The notes below the pieces were generated by a model that was given only the letters and a program-made list of their open reading frames with translations, made no database searches and was not told where the DNA came from. From contig CAISKQ010000045.1 in NCBI GenBank assembly GCA_903885965.1, forward strand, positions 1 to 32,308: 32,308 nucleotides of DNA, given 5' to 3'. The translations under genes and the position numbers were made by a program. Positions 8,527-18,358 of this stretch are shown in pieces. Origin of the DNA: an uncultured bacterium. GTDB lineage: Bacteria > Patescibacteriota > Minisyncoccia > Moranbacterales > GWC2-37-73. The number at the start of each line of letters is the position of its first letter. The stretch's first letter is position 1.

Positions 8527-8781
8527 ATGGCTATTGAAAACAAATCAAAAGCCGCGTGGTGGCAACCCGGGGTGGAATTGTTTCTGAAACTGAGTGGTTG
8601 GATTGGTGGCCCGATTATCATTGCGGTCTTCGTGGGAAAATGGTTGGATCGAAAATATCACAGTGAGCCCTGGCTTTTTCTGCTCAGCACCACTGTGGCA
8701 TTTGTAATTTCCATGGGAGCCTTGATTGTTATTGGAAACAAAGAATTTAAGAAAATTGAAAACGATAACAGGAAATCCTAA
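8527..8781 (+). CDS. ATP synthase-associated AtpZ/AtpI-like protein
   Basis: Two TM helices (GWIGGPIIIAVFVGKWLDRK...LLSTTVAFVISMGALIVIG), immediately upstream of atpB. Confidence 0.75.
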   Translation: MAIENKSKAAWWQPGVELFLKLSGWIGGPIIIAVFVGKWLDRKYHSEPWLFLLSTTVAFVISMGALIVIGNKEFKKIENDNRKS

Positions 8782-8893
8782 ATCTAAATTTCCAATGACT
8801 AATGAAATCTAAAATACAAATGTCAAAAACTAGGATTTAGGATTTAGAATTTTGAACTTTATTGGAAATTGGAAATTAGGATTTAGGATTTAA
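8777..8893. repeat. Intergenic palindromic repeat, AATTTCCAATGACTAATG family
   Basis: tcctaaatctaaatttccaatgactaatg...tattggaaattggaaattaggatttaggattt; related to 18127-18256. Confidence 0.7.
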
Positions 8894-8929
8894 ATCGTAT
8901 TTGTATAAATTAGCTTCTTAAATAAGAGA

Positions 8930-9787
8930 ATGTCTACAGAAAATACTAACAACCTAGAAATAAGCCACGAGTCCACTCTTTTCGCCGAACCGATTTTGCA
9001 TGTGGGAAATTTCACCATCACCAATTCGCTCATCATGAGTTGGATCACGGTAGTTATTTTGGTGACTTTTTTTGTGTTGGTTGGCAAAGCTGCTAAGCAG
9101 AAAAAGCGCAAGAAGGCCAAGCATGTTGCACCGACAGGCATTGTGAATTTTTTTGAAATTATTCTTGAGCAAGCTTTGAATATGGCCGACTCTGTCACTG
9201 GTGACCGCAAAAAAACTTTGAAACTCTTTCCAATTGTTTTTGCCTTGTTTCTTTTTATTTTGGTCAGCAATTGGATGGGACTTTTCCCGGGCGTAGGTAC
9301 AATTGGTTTCGTGGAAGCCGGCGAGCATGGAAAAGTTTTTGTGCCACTTTTGCGTGGGGCGACGGCAGATCTCAACACCACCTTGGCCATTGGACTTTTT
9401 GCAGTTGTAATGTCGCATGTTGTTGGCGTGGTCACAGTTGGCGCTTGGAATCATTTCAACAAGTTTATTAACCTAAAAGCGATTTTGGAAATTCCCAAAA
9501 AGATCAAACAAGATCCTATGATTCTCATGATCAACCCAATCAAAATATTCGTGGGACTGATAGAGGTGATTGGGGAAGTTGCCAAGGTGGCATCACTCAG
9601 TCTTCGACTTTTTGGCAATGTTTTTGCGGGAGAAGTTTTAATTGCTTCAATGATGGCACTTTCTGCTTTTATTCTGCCGCTGCCGTTTATGTTTTTGGAA
9701 TTGATCGTGGGAATTGTTCAAGCATTGGTATTTGCGATTTTGACGCTGGCATTTATGAGTATTGCGACGATTGCGGAAGAACATTGA
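8930..9787 (+). CDS. atpB: F0F1 ATP synthase subunit a
   Basis: LSLRLFGNVFAGEVLI with the conserved Arg; position in atp operon. Terminates with TGA. Confidence 0.96.
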   Translation: MSTENTNNLEISHESTLFAEPILHVGNFTITNSLIMSWITVVILVTFFVLVGKAAKQKKRKKAKHVAPTGIVNFFEIILEQALNMADSVTGDRKKTLKLFPIVFALFLFILVSNWMGLFPGVGTIGFVEAGEHGKVFVPLLRGATADLNTTLAIGLFAVVMSHVVGVVTVGAWNHFNKFINLKAILEIPKKIKQDPMILMINPIKIFVGLIEVIGEVAKVASLSLRLFGNVFAGEVLIASMMALSAFILPLPFMFLELIVGIVQALVFAILTLAFMSIATIAEEH

Positions 9788-9860
9788 TACATTGTTATAT
9801 TGATACATTGATACATTGCTAAATTTATTAACAATTTAACAATGTAACCATGTGACAATT
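9786..9860. repeat. ACATTGTTA/TAACAATGT palindromic repeat, copy 1
   Basis: gatacattgttatattgatacattgatacattg...aacaatttaacaatgtaaccatgtgacaa. Confidence 0.75.
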
Positions 9861-9919
9861 AATTAATAATTTAGGTATACACTATTCATCCTCCCCACAG
9901 AGAGAGAAAGTATGAATAA

Positions 9920-10150
<231 letters not shown>

Positions 10151-10223
10151 AGTTTCTTCTTGGCATTTCATTTTTAATTATGGGGTGCCAGAATAGAAAC
10201 TTTATAGTACAAGAAAGTAAAAT

Positions 10224-10309
10224 TGTTACATTGTTATATTGCTACATTGTTAGTGTGTTGCAGTATTGCATTTTAACAATGTAACCATGTAACAATATAA
10301 CAGTGTAAA
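10224..10309. repeat. ACATTGTTA/TAACAATGT palindromic repeat, copy 2
   Basis: gttacattgttatattgctacattgttag...ttaacaatgtaaccatgtaacaatataacagtg, ending 3 bp before atpF. Confidence 0.78.
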
Positions 10310-10312
10310 ATT

Positions 10313-10804
10313 ATGGAAGAACTTATCAAAACTTTTCACATCGACCTTAAACTTATCATTGCGCAGTTGGTTAACTTCGGCATTGTGCTGTTTGTGCTGA
10401 AGCGCTATGCTTATGGTCCGGTGCTGAAAATGATGCAGGAACGTACGGACAAAATTGAAAAAGGCATGGCGGATGCGGAAAGCGCTGGCAAAAAGATTTT
10501 GGAAATTGCGGAAAAAGAAAAGCAGGTTTTGATTGAGGCGCGCAAGCAAGCTCAGGAAATCGTTACCAAAGCCGAAGAGATTGCCAAGAAAAACAAGGAG
10601 GAAATCATTACCGAAGCGAAGAATCAATCCGAAAAAATTCTGTCAGATTCGGCCAAGAAAATCGAGCAAGAAAAAAATCAGATGATGCAGGAAGTCAAAG
10701 GTCAAATCGCCGAGTTGGTGATTGCCGCGACCGGGAAAGTGATTGGAGAGAAGATGGATGAAGAAAAAGATGCGCAACTCATTAAAAATGCGATTGAAAA
10801 ATAA
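10313..10804 (+). CDS. atpF: F0F1 ATP synthase subunit b
   Basis: N-terminal TM followed by charged coiled coil; operon position. Confidence 0.93.
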   Translation: MEELIKTFHIDLKLIIAQLVNFGIVLFVLKRYAYGPVLKMMQERTDKIEKGMADAESAGKKILEIAEKEKQVLIEARKQAQEIVTKAEEIAKKNKEEIITEAKNQSEKILSDSAKKIEQEKNQMMQEVKGQIAELVIAATGKVIGEKMDEEKDAQLIKNAIEK

Positions 10805-10831
10805 TTTTATATGTCGCCTCGAATTTAAATG

Positions 10832-10918
10832 TGTCATCCTGAACTTGTTTCAGGATCTCGCACGCAGCAAATTAACTGAAATAAAGAAAGCAGATTCTGA
10901 AACAAGTTCAGAATGACA
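10832..10918. repeat. 87-bp CTGAACTTGTTTCAG inverted repeat, copy A
   Basis: TGTCATCCTGAACTTGTTTCAGGATCT ... AGATTCTGAAACAAGTTCAGAATGACA. Confidence 0.93.
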
Positions 10919-10924
10919 GAACTT

Positions 10925-11326
10925 ATGAAAATTTCAACCCTACAATATGCCAGCACACTTTTTGATCTTACAGAGAATAAATCTCAAGAAGAAGTTTTGG
11001 ATGTGGTTTCAAAATTTGCCGAGCAGCTCAAAAAAGATGGGCAACTCAAAAACGCTGACAAGATTATGGAAAAATTTTCTGATTTGTATAATAGTAAAAA
11101 TGGAATAGTTGTGACAGAAGTCTGCGTTCGCAGAGATGTGTCACAAGATGTTTTGAAAGAAATCGAAGATTTTGTGCAAAGAAAATATGGTGCGAAAAAG
11201 GTTGAACTGAAAATTGTGACGGATGAAAACATTAAAGGCGGCATTGTGATCAGAGTCGGAGACGAAGTTATGGATGCGAGTGTGGGAGGACAGTTGGAGA
11301 AGTTGAGAAAGGTTTTAGTAAAATAA
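10925..11326 (+). CDS. atpH: F0F1 ATP synthase subunit delta
   Basis: MKISTLQYASTLFDL...; C-terminal DENIKGGIVIRVGDEVMDASVGGQLEKLR. An alternative start at 10913 lies inside repeat copy A. Confidence 0.93.
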   Translation: MKISTLQYASTLFDLTENKSQEEVLDVVSKFAEQLKKDGQLKNADKIMEKFSDLYNSKNGIVVTEVCVRRDVSQDVLKEIEDFVQRKYGAKKVELKIVTDENIKGGIVIRVGDEVMDASVGGQLEKLRKVLVK

Positions 11327-11392
11327 TCAGAACCACTGATTATCACCTGATTTTTATGATTACACTAAGATAAAAAAGAAAATATGTCATGC

Positions 11393-11479
11393 TGTCATGC
11401 TGAACTTGTTTCAGCATCTCTATTGCAGGCAGTATTATGAGACAAAGAAAGTAGATTCTGAAACAAGTTCAGAATGACA
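11393..11479. repeat. 87-bp CTGAACTTGTTTCAG inverted repeat, copy B
   Basis: TGTCATGCTGAACTTGTTTCAGCATCT ... AGATTCTGAAACAAGTTCAGAATGACA. Confidence 0.93.
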
Positions 11480-11561
11480 CAAGAGAGAAATTCAAATACG
11501 CAATTCAGCTTTCAATTTGAAAAAATTAAATGCTGATAGCAGATTTGAAAAAATGGGTGGA

Positions 11562-11603
11562 TAAAAAAACATCCAACTATTCCCCAAAAGGATAATTGGA
11601 TGT
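11562..11603 (-). terminator. Intrinsic terminator for the antisense gene 11621-11863
   Basis: ACATCCAA...TTGGATGT stem; on the minus strand it is followed by TTTTTTAT. Confidence 0.7.
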
Positions 11604-11620
11604 AATGCATGTCGTTTAGG

Positions 11621-11863
11621 CTATGCATTAATGCGAATCACATCTTCATTAGATATTTTACCTAATGGGACTCTAGTTCCAAGGGTACCAGATTTGACAG
11701 TTTGAATTGCAATTAAAGGATAGTCGTCTGCCGAGACTCTTTCAAAAGATTCTTTAACCCAGAGCATTCGATAAAGAGGTGCTGGTTCCTTTTGTTTGAC
11801 GTCTTTAGTAAAGATAAAAAAATCACCATGTTGTAACTCTTGTATTTTGACATTGTTTTCCAT
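11621..11863 (-). CDS. Hypothetical 80-aa protein, antisense within the atp operon
   Basis: ORF with its own terminator; MENNVKIQELQHGDFFIFTKDVKQKEPAPLYRM...; no recognised family. Confidence 0.6.
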   Translation of the reverse strand: MENNVKIQELQHGDFFIFTKDVKQKEPAPLYRMLWVKESFERVSADDYPLIAIQTVKSGTLGTRVPLGKISNEDVIRINA

Positions 11864-12077
11864 AGTGGCCCCCGTTCGTTGTCAAGGTTGATGTTTACTG
11901 AAATTCGTTGATTTTTACTAACTTTAAATTGTACTCCCAAAACCCAATTTTGTCAAGCACCCACCCGAAGTGGAATATCGTAGCGGAGAGGATATCGAAA
12001 TTCTTGCTCTGTTCATGGCCCAGGAAAGCCACGGATGGAGGAGGAGGTTCGAAAAAAATTGTCACAATAAAAAAATA

Positions 12078-12164
12078 TTTCATGCTGAACTTGTTTCAGC
12101 ATCTCGGTTACGAGCAGTGTTGTGAGACAAAGAAAGTAGATTCTGAAATAAATTCAGAATGACA
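12078..12164. repeat. CTGAACTTGTTTCAG inverted repeat, copy C
   Basis: TTCATGCTGAACTTGTTTCAGCATCTCGG...AGATTCTGAAATAAATTCAGAATGACA. Confidence 0.9.
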
Positions 12165-12256
12165 AGCTCCCATTTATAGATTTGTAGCAGATTTGTATAT
12201 TTGTGGGGATAATTAGTATATTTGTAAAGGATTAGTAATTTAGTGGGGAATAAAAG
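12165..12256. repeat. Leader segment duplicated upstream of atpA (matches 15473-15557)
   Basis: agctcccattta/gtagatttgtagcagatttgtatatttgtgggg.taattagtatat.. shared almost verbatim. Confidence 0.92.
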
Positions 12257-12287
12257 AAATAAATTTAACTAAACTTAAATAAACATT

Positions 12288-13835
12288 ATGAATAAAGATT
12301 TTATCGTCGAGCAATTGAAAAAACAAATTGAAGGTTTCAAGAATGAAGTGTCAACTGAAAAAGTTGGCAAGGTGATTGAGGTGGGAGATGGGATTGCCAG
12401 AATTTCTGGACTGTCCGATTTGATGGCCAGCGAAATGGTTGAATTTCAAACATCACAGAAAAACACAGAAGGCGACGGAACGACACAGAAAAACGGAAGC
12501 GTTTTTGGGGTTGCACTTAATTTGGAGGAGGATAGAATCGGAGCGATGATCCTTGGCGACTATACAGGAATCAAGGAAAGCGATGAAGTGCGGGCCACCG
12601 GCAAAGTTTTGTCGATTCCGGTTTCAGACAAAATGATTGGCCGTGTGATTAATCCTTTGGGAATTCCAGTCGATGGCAAAGGTGACATTTTGGCTGAGAA
12701 ATTTTATCCTGTCGAAAAAATTGCGCCAGGTGTGATCACACGAAAATCAGTGCATCAACCAGTGCAAACTGGCATTAAAGCGATTGACGCGATGATTCCG
12801 ATTGGACGCGGACAGCGTGAACTGATTATTGGTGACCGCCAAACTGGCAAGACTGCCATTGCGGTGGACACTATCATCAACCAAAAAGGTCAGAACATGA
12901 AATGCATCTATGTTGCGATTGGTCAAAAGGAAAGCAAGATTGCTCGCATCGTGGGCGAACTTGAAAAGAAAGGCGCCATGGAATACACCACCATCATTGT
13001 GGCTGGAGCCTCAGACAGTGCGGCACTTTCTTTTATTGCCCCATATTCAGGTTGCGCTTTGGGAGAATATTTCATGGACAAAGGAGAAGATGTGTTGGTG
13101 GTTTTTGATGACCTTTCTCGTCATGCTTGGGCTTATCGTCAGGTCTCTTTGATTTTAAAACGACCACCAGGACGTGAAGCTTATCCTGGGGATGTTTTCT
13201 ATTTACATTCTCGACTATTGGAAAGAAGTGCTAAACTCAATGAAGATTTCGGCGGCGGCTCAATGACGGCTTTGCCGATTATTGAAACTCAGGCTGGCGA
13301 CGTTTCAGCCTACATTCCAACTAACGTGATTTCCATCACTGATGGCCAAATCTTTTTGGAATCAGATTTGTTCTACAAAGGCATTCGTCCAGCGGTGAAC
13401 GTGGGACTTTCCGTTTCTCGCGTGGGGGGCTCAGCGCAAATTAAAGCGATGAAAAAAGTGGCTGGCAAAATTCGTTTGGAATTGGCGCAGTTTCGTGAGC
13501 TTGAAGCCTTTGCCCAATTCGGCTCAGACCTGGATGAAAAAACTCGCGCTCAAATCGAACGTGGAAGAAGATCAGTGGAAATTCTCAAACAAGGACAATA
13601 CCAGCCAATGGCAGTTGAGCATCAAGTTGCGATTTTGTATGCTTTGACTAATGGCTATGTGGACGACGTGGAAGTTTCCGAGGTTCGCAATTGGGAAAAA
13701 GATTTTCACAAATATCTCGATTCATCCGCCAAAGAAGTTGTCACTCTGATTGCCGAAAAGAAAGAATTGTCAGATGAAGTGGTGGCAGCGTTGGAGAAAG
13801 CAATTCTTGATTATAAAGATATCTATGCTAAATAA
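12288..13835 (+). CDS. atpA: F0F1 ATP synthase subunit alpha
   Basis: GDRQTGKT Walker [52 protein letters not shown]. Confidence 0.98.
   Translation: MNKDFIVEQLKKQIEGFKNEVSTEKVGKVIEVGDGIARISGLSDLMASEMVEFQTSQKNTEGDGTTQKNGSVFGVALNLEEDRIGAMILGDYTGIKESDEVRATGKVLSIPVSDKMIGRVINPLGIPVDGKGDILAEKFYPVEKIAPGVITRKSVHQPVQTGIKAIDAMIPIGRGQRELIIGDRQTGKTAIAVDTIINQKGQNMKCIYVAIGQKESKIARIVGELEKKGAMEYTTIIVAGASDSAALSFIAPYSGCALGEYFMDKGEDVLVVFDDLSRHAWAYRQVSLILKRPPGREAYPGDVFYLHSRLLERSAKLNEDFGGGSMTALPIIETQAGDVSAYIPTNVISITDGQIFLESDLFYKGIRPAVNVGLSVSRVGGSAQIKAMKKVAGKIRLELAQFRELEAFAQFGSDLDEKTRAQIERGRRSVEILKQGQYQPMAVEHQVAILYALTNGYVDDVEVSEVRNWEKDFHKYLDSSAKEVVTLIAEKKELSDEVVAALEKAILDYKDIYAK
12447..12503. repeat. In-frame CACAGA-type repeat insertion in atpA
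   Basis: caaacatcacagaaaaacacagaaggcgacggaacgacacagaaaaacgg encodes [18 protein letters not shown] between EMVEF and [10 protein letters not shown]. Confidence 0.7.
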
Positions 13836-13870
13836 GTTTGTTTTGTTTGCTTAAGGTAATCTCAAACTGA

Positions 13871-13966
13871 TGAACGCGGATGATTGACGGATAAACACTA
13901 ATCACGGATGATTCTTAATAATAAATCCGTGATCCGTGAAAATCAGTAATAAATTCGTGTAAATCT
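13871..13966. repeat. Intergenic ATCCGTG/CACGGAT palindromic repeat upstream of atpG
   Basis: gatgaacgcggatgattgacggataaacactaatcacggatgatt...aaatccgtgatccgtgaaaatcagtaataaattcgtgtaaatctg. Confidence 0.8.
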
Positions 13967-13976
13967 GTAAATATAT

Positions 13977-14969
13977 ATGGCCTCCTCTCTAGACATCAAA
14001 CGTAGAATCAGATCGATAAATTCCACCAAAAAAATCACCAAAGCAATGGAGATGGTTTCGGCTGCCAAAATGCGCCGAGCTGTTTCGAGTGTGCTAGCAA
14101 TCAGGCCCTATGCTCATGCAGCGTGGAGCGTGCTGACAAATTTGTCCAAAGCCTTCGAAGAATTTTCAGGGCATGGTTTTTTGGAAATTCGGCCCGTGAA
14201 AAACGTGTTGATGATTGTGGTGACTTCAAACCGCGGACTTTGCGGATCATTTAACACTCAAATTGCCAAAAAAATCAGAGAAGAAATTGCTAACCCGGAA
14301 AAATTAACAATTAATAGGATCGGTGTAAGGAAAATCGAATCCTTGGGGACTAAATCCCCAATTGGGGACTTAGTCCCCAAGGATTCTCGCGACCTAAAAA
14401 TCGATTTTATTACGATTGGGAAAAAAGGTGAGGCGATGGTGAGAAAATTAAACAAAGAAATTATTGCTACCTTTCCGGACGGGGCTGATTTTTCAGTTGC
14501 CAATGACATCAAGCCTCTTTCAAAAATTGTGATGGATGCGTATTTGGCCAAAAAATATGACAAAGTTGTGGTGATTTATACTGACTATGTCAGCGCCGTG
14601 ACGCAGCAAACTCGGATTCGTCAAATTTTGCCGATTTCGAAAATCGACATTGAAAAACAAATTGCCGAAATGGATGTGGTGGCCAAAGAATATGGACTCG
14701 TCGAACCAAAAGTGGAATATAAGATTGAGCCAAGTCCGCAGGAAGTTTTGGAATTCATTTTTCCGCGTCTGATTGAGATGCAACTTTTCCATGGCGTGTT
14801 GGAATCAGCTGCTTCTGAACACAGCGCTCGCATGGTGGCCATGAAAAGCGCCACTGATGCTGCCGGCGAAATGTCCGAAGATTTGACGTTGGCATACAAT
14901 CAAATCAGACAAGGAAAGATCACACAAGAAATTGCTGAGATTAGTGCGGGACGGGCAGCGTTGGAATAA
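13977..14969 (+). CDS. atpG: F0F1 ATP synthase subunit gamma
   Basis: DIKRRIRSINSTKKITKAMEMVSAAKMRRA; C-terminal AYNQIRQGKITQEIAEISAGRAAL. Confidence 0.97.
   Translation: MASSLDIKRRIRSINSTKKITKAMEMVSAAKMRRAVSSVLAIRPYAHAAWSVLTNLSKAFEEFSGHGFLEIRPVKNVLMIVVTSNRGLCGSFNTQIAKKIREEIANPEKLTINRIGVRKIESLGTKSPIGDLVPKDSRDLKIDFITIGKKGEAMVRKLNKEIIATFPDGADFSVANDIKPLSKIVMDAYLAKKYDKVVVIYTDYVSAVTQQTRIRQILPISKIDIEKQIAEMDVVAKEYGLVEPKVEYKIEPSPQEVLEFIFPRLIEMQLFHGVLESAASEHSARMVAMKSATDAAGEMSEDLTLAYNQIRQGKITQEIAEISAGRAALE
14337..14386. repeat. 50-bp near-perfect palindromic element inserted in frame in atpG
   Basis: GAATCCTTGGGGACTAAATCCCCAATTGGGGACTTAGTCCCCAAGGATTC; encodes SLGTKSPIGDLVPKDS. Confidence 0.94.
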
Positions 14970-14977
14970 AATAAGGA

Positions 14978-15071
14978 TGTCATCCTGAATTTATTTCAGG
15001 AATCTTGGTTACTGGTAGTATTTTGTGAGGCTAAGGAATCAGATGCTGAAACAAGTTCAGCAAGCATGACA
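14978..15071. repeat. CTGAACTTGTTTCAG-family inverted repeat, copy D
   Basis: TGTCATCCTGAATTTATTTCAGGAATCT...AGATGCTGAAACAAGTTCAGCAAGCATGACA. Confidence 0.9.
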
Positions 15072-15082
15072 AGAAAAAAAAT

Positions 15083-15379
15083 ATGAAACAGTATTGTGTT
15101 TATATTACGACAAACAGAGAAAACAAAGTTTTATATATTGGAGTGACGAGTAATTTGTCAAAAAGAATTTATGAACACAAGAATAAACTAGTTGAGGGTT
15201 TTACTGAGAAATATAATGTTGATAAGTTGGTTTATTTCGAACAAACTGAAAATGTGCAAAGCGCTTTGAGGAGAGAAAAACAATTGAAAAATTGGCACAG
15301 AAATTGGAAGATAAATTTAATAAACAGTTTTAATCCACAATGGAAAGAATTGACCGGTACTTTATTGGACAGTGAATAA
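15083..15379 (+). CDS. GIY-YIG nuclease superfamily protein
   Basis: CVYITTNRENKVLYIGVTSNLSKRIYEHKNKLVEGFTEKYNVDKLVYFEQ...REKQLKNWHRNWKINLI: single-domain GIY-YIG. Confidence 0.9.
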   Translation: MKQYCVYITTNRENKVLYIGVTSNLSKRIYEHKNKLVEGFTEKYNVDKLVYFEQTENVQSALRREKQLKNWHRNWKINLINSFNPQWKELTGTLLDSE

Positions 15380-15385
15380 AAATTT

Positions 15386-15472
15386 TGTCATCCTGAACTT
15401 GTTTCAGGATCTCGGTTACGGGCAGCATTGTTAACCAAAGAAAGTAGATTCTGAAACAAGTTCAGAATGACA
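15386..15472. repeat. 87-bp CTGAACTTGTTTCAG inverted repeat, copy E
   Basis: TGTCATCCTGAACTTGTTTCAGGATCTCGG...AGATTCTGAAACAAGTTCAGAATGACA. Confidence 0.93.
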
Positions 15473-17107
<1,635 letters not shown>

Positions 17108-17164
17108 GCAATAAGAATGTGGAAAAAGTTTTGAGTAATAAAAAAATAAAAATAAAATTAATTT

Positions 17165-17593
17165 ATGGAAAGCGCAGGGAAAGAATTTTTGTATAAAGAA
17201 TTGAGTTATAAGATAGTTGGTCTTTGTATGGAAATTCAAAAAGAATATGGAAATTTTCACCGGGAAAGTATTTACCATAATGTGTTAAAAGAAAAGCTCG
17301 AAAAAGAAAATATTATTCACCTGTCAAAGCCTATGGTAAAAGTTTTTTCCAAGGAAACTGGTAATAAGCTAGGTTATTATGTGCCTGATTTTCTTGTTGA
17401 AAATCAAATCATGGTTGAATTAAAAGCTAAGCCGGTGGTTTTCAAATGTGATGAGATTCAACTTTCTGAATATATAAAGACTACGCAATACGAAGTTGGT
17501 TATTTGATTAATTTTGGTGTGATGCCACTTTATTTTAAAAGAATTATTTACACTAACGATAAAAAAAATTTATTATTAAGCGCCAAAAATTAA
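17165..17593 (+). CDS. GxxExxY-like protein (PD-(D/E)XK nuclease-like fold)
   Basis: LSYKIVGLCMEIQKEYGNFHRESIYHNVLKEKLEKE...GYYVPDFLVENQIMVELKAK: PD...ExK-like core. Confidence 0.85.
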   Translation: MESAGKEFLYKELSYKIVGLCMEIQKEYGNFHRESIYHNVLKEKLEKENIIHLSKPMVKVFSKETGNKLGYYVPDFLVENQIMVELKAKPVVFKCDEIQLSEYIKTTQYEVGYLINFGVMPLYFKRIIYTNDKKNLLLSAKN

Positions 17594-17647
17594 CAGTATT
17601 TTTCTGTGTTTCTGTGTCGTTCTGTTAATTTCTGTGTTTATCTGTTT
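17594..17647. repeat. CACAGAT-type repeat, inverted orientation, right of the GxxExxY gene
   Basis: cagtatttttctgtgtttctgtgtcgttctgttaatttctgtgtttatctgttt. Confidence 0.75.
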
Positions 17648-18082
17648 ATGCAAAAAATAAAGTTCAAGATTGTTACTCCCGAAAAAACTCTTTTTGAGCA
17701 GGAGATTGAGCAAATCACACTGCCGGTTTCGGATGGGCAAGTGACCATTCTGCCTGGTCATCGTAGCTATATTGCATCCCTGAAACCAGGTGAAATCATG
17801 TTTAAAACTGATGACAAAGAAACTGCCATGGCAACTTCAGGCGGCTTTATTGAATTTAACAACAATGAATTGGTGGTGTTGGCTGACACAGCGGAAGCAG
17901 CTGGAGAAATTGATTTGCAAAGAGCGGAGCAGGCAGTCAAAAGAGCGCAAGAGTTGAAGAATGAAAAAGTTTCTCTGAGTGAGCAAGAATATGCTCGCGT
18001 GGCGGCGGCTATCGAAAGAGAGTCAGCCCGCATCCGCGTGGCCAAGAAACATCATAATAAACATAATATTAAAATAGACTAA
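17648..18082 (+). CDS. atpC: F0F1 ATP synthase subunit epsilon
   Basis: MQKIKFKIVTPEKTLFEQEIEQITLPVSDGQVTILPGH; the ATG at 17648 is preferred to 17606, which reads through the repeat. Confidence 0.95.
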   Translation: MQKIKFKIVTPEKTLFEQEIEQITLPVSDGQVTILPGHRSYIASLKPGEIMFKTDDKETAMATSGGFIEFNNNELVVLADTAEAAGEIDLQRAEQAVKRAQELKNEKVSLSEQEYARVAAAIERESARIRVAKKHHNKHNIKID

Positions 18083-18126
18083 GTTTTATTCTATTTTTCT
18101 TAAAAGTATTATTTAATTTAATGATT

Positions 18127-18256
18127 TGGATTTAGCTTTTAATTTCTAATGACTAAGTCCTAATGACTAATAAATAACTTAAATCAAAATCTTCAAACTT
18201 TGAGTTTGAGATTTGGGATTTTATTGGATATTGGAAATTTGACATTAGGATTTTAT
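18127..18256. repeat. Intergenic palindromic repeat, AATTTCTAATGACTAA family
   Basis: tttaatttctaatgactaagtcctaatgactaat...gattttattggatattggaaatttgacattaggatttta; related to 8777-8893. Confidence 0.65.
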
Positions 18257-18358
18257 GGCGACCTCTTGCCAAAAATTAAAATATCAATCAGAATGAAAGC
18301 TATGTGATTTTGGTGCATTATAAATAACTATAAATATCAAGTTTAACTATCATATTTT

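Noticed and set aside
8930-9787. Alternative genetic code (UGA recoded as Gly)
   Set aside because: atpB and the CA-like gene end at TGA at positions consistent with family length, and no in-frame TGA interrupts conserved genes.
10832-15472. Five regularly recurring repeats as a possible CRISPR array
   Set aside because: Copies are 87-94-bp self-complementary elements separated by whole genes, not short direct repeats with uniform spacers; no cas genes are present.
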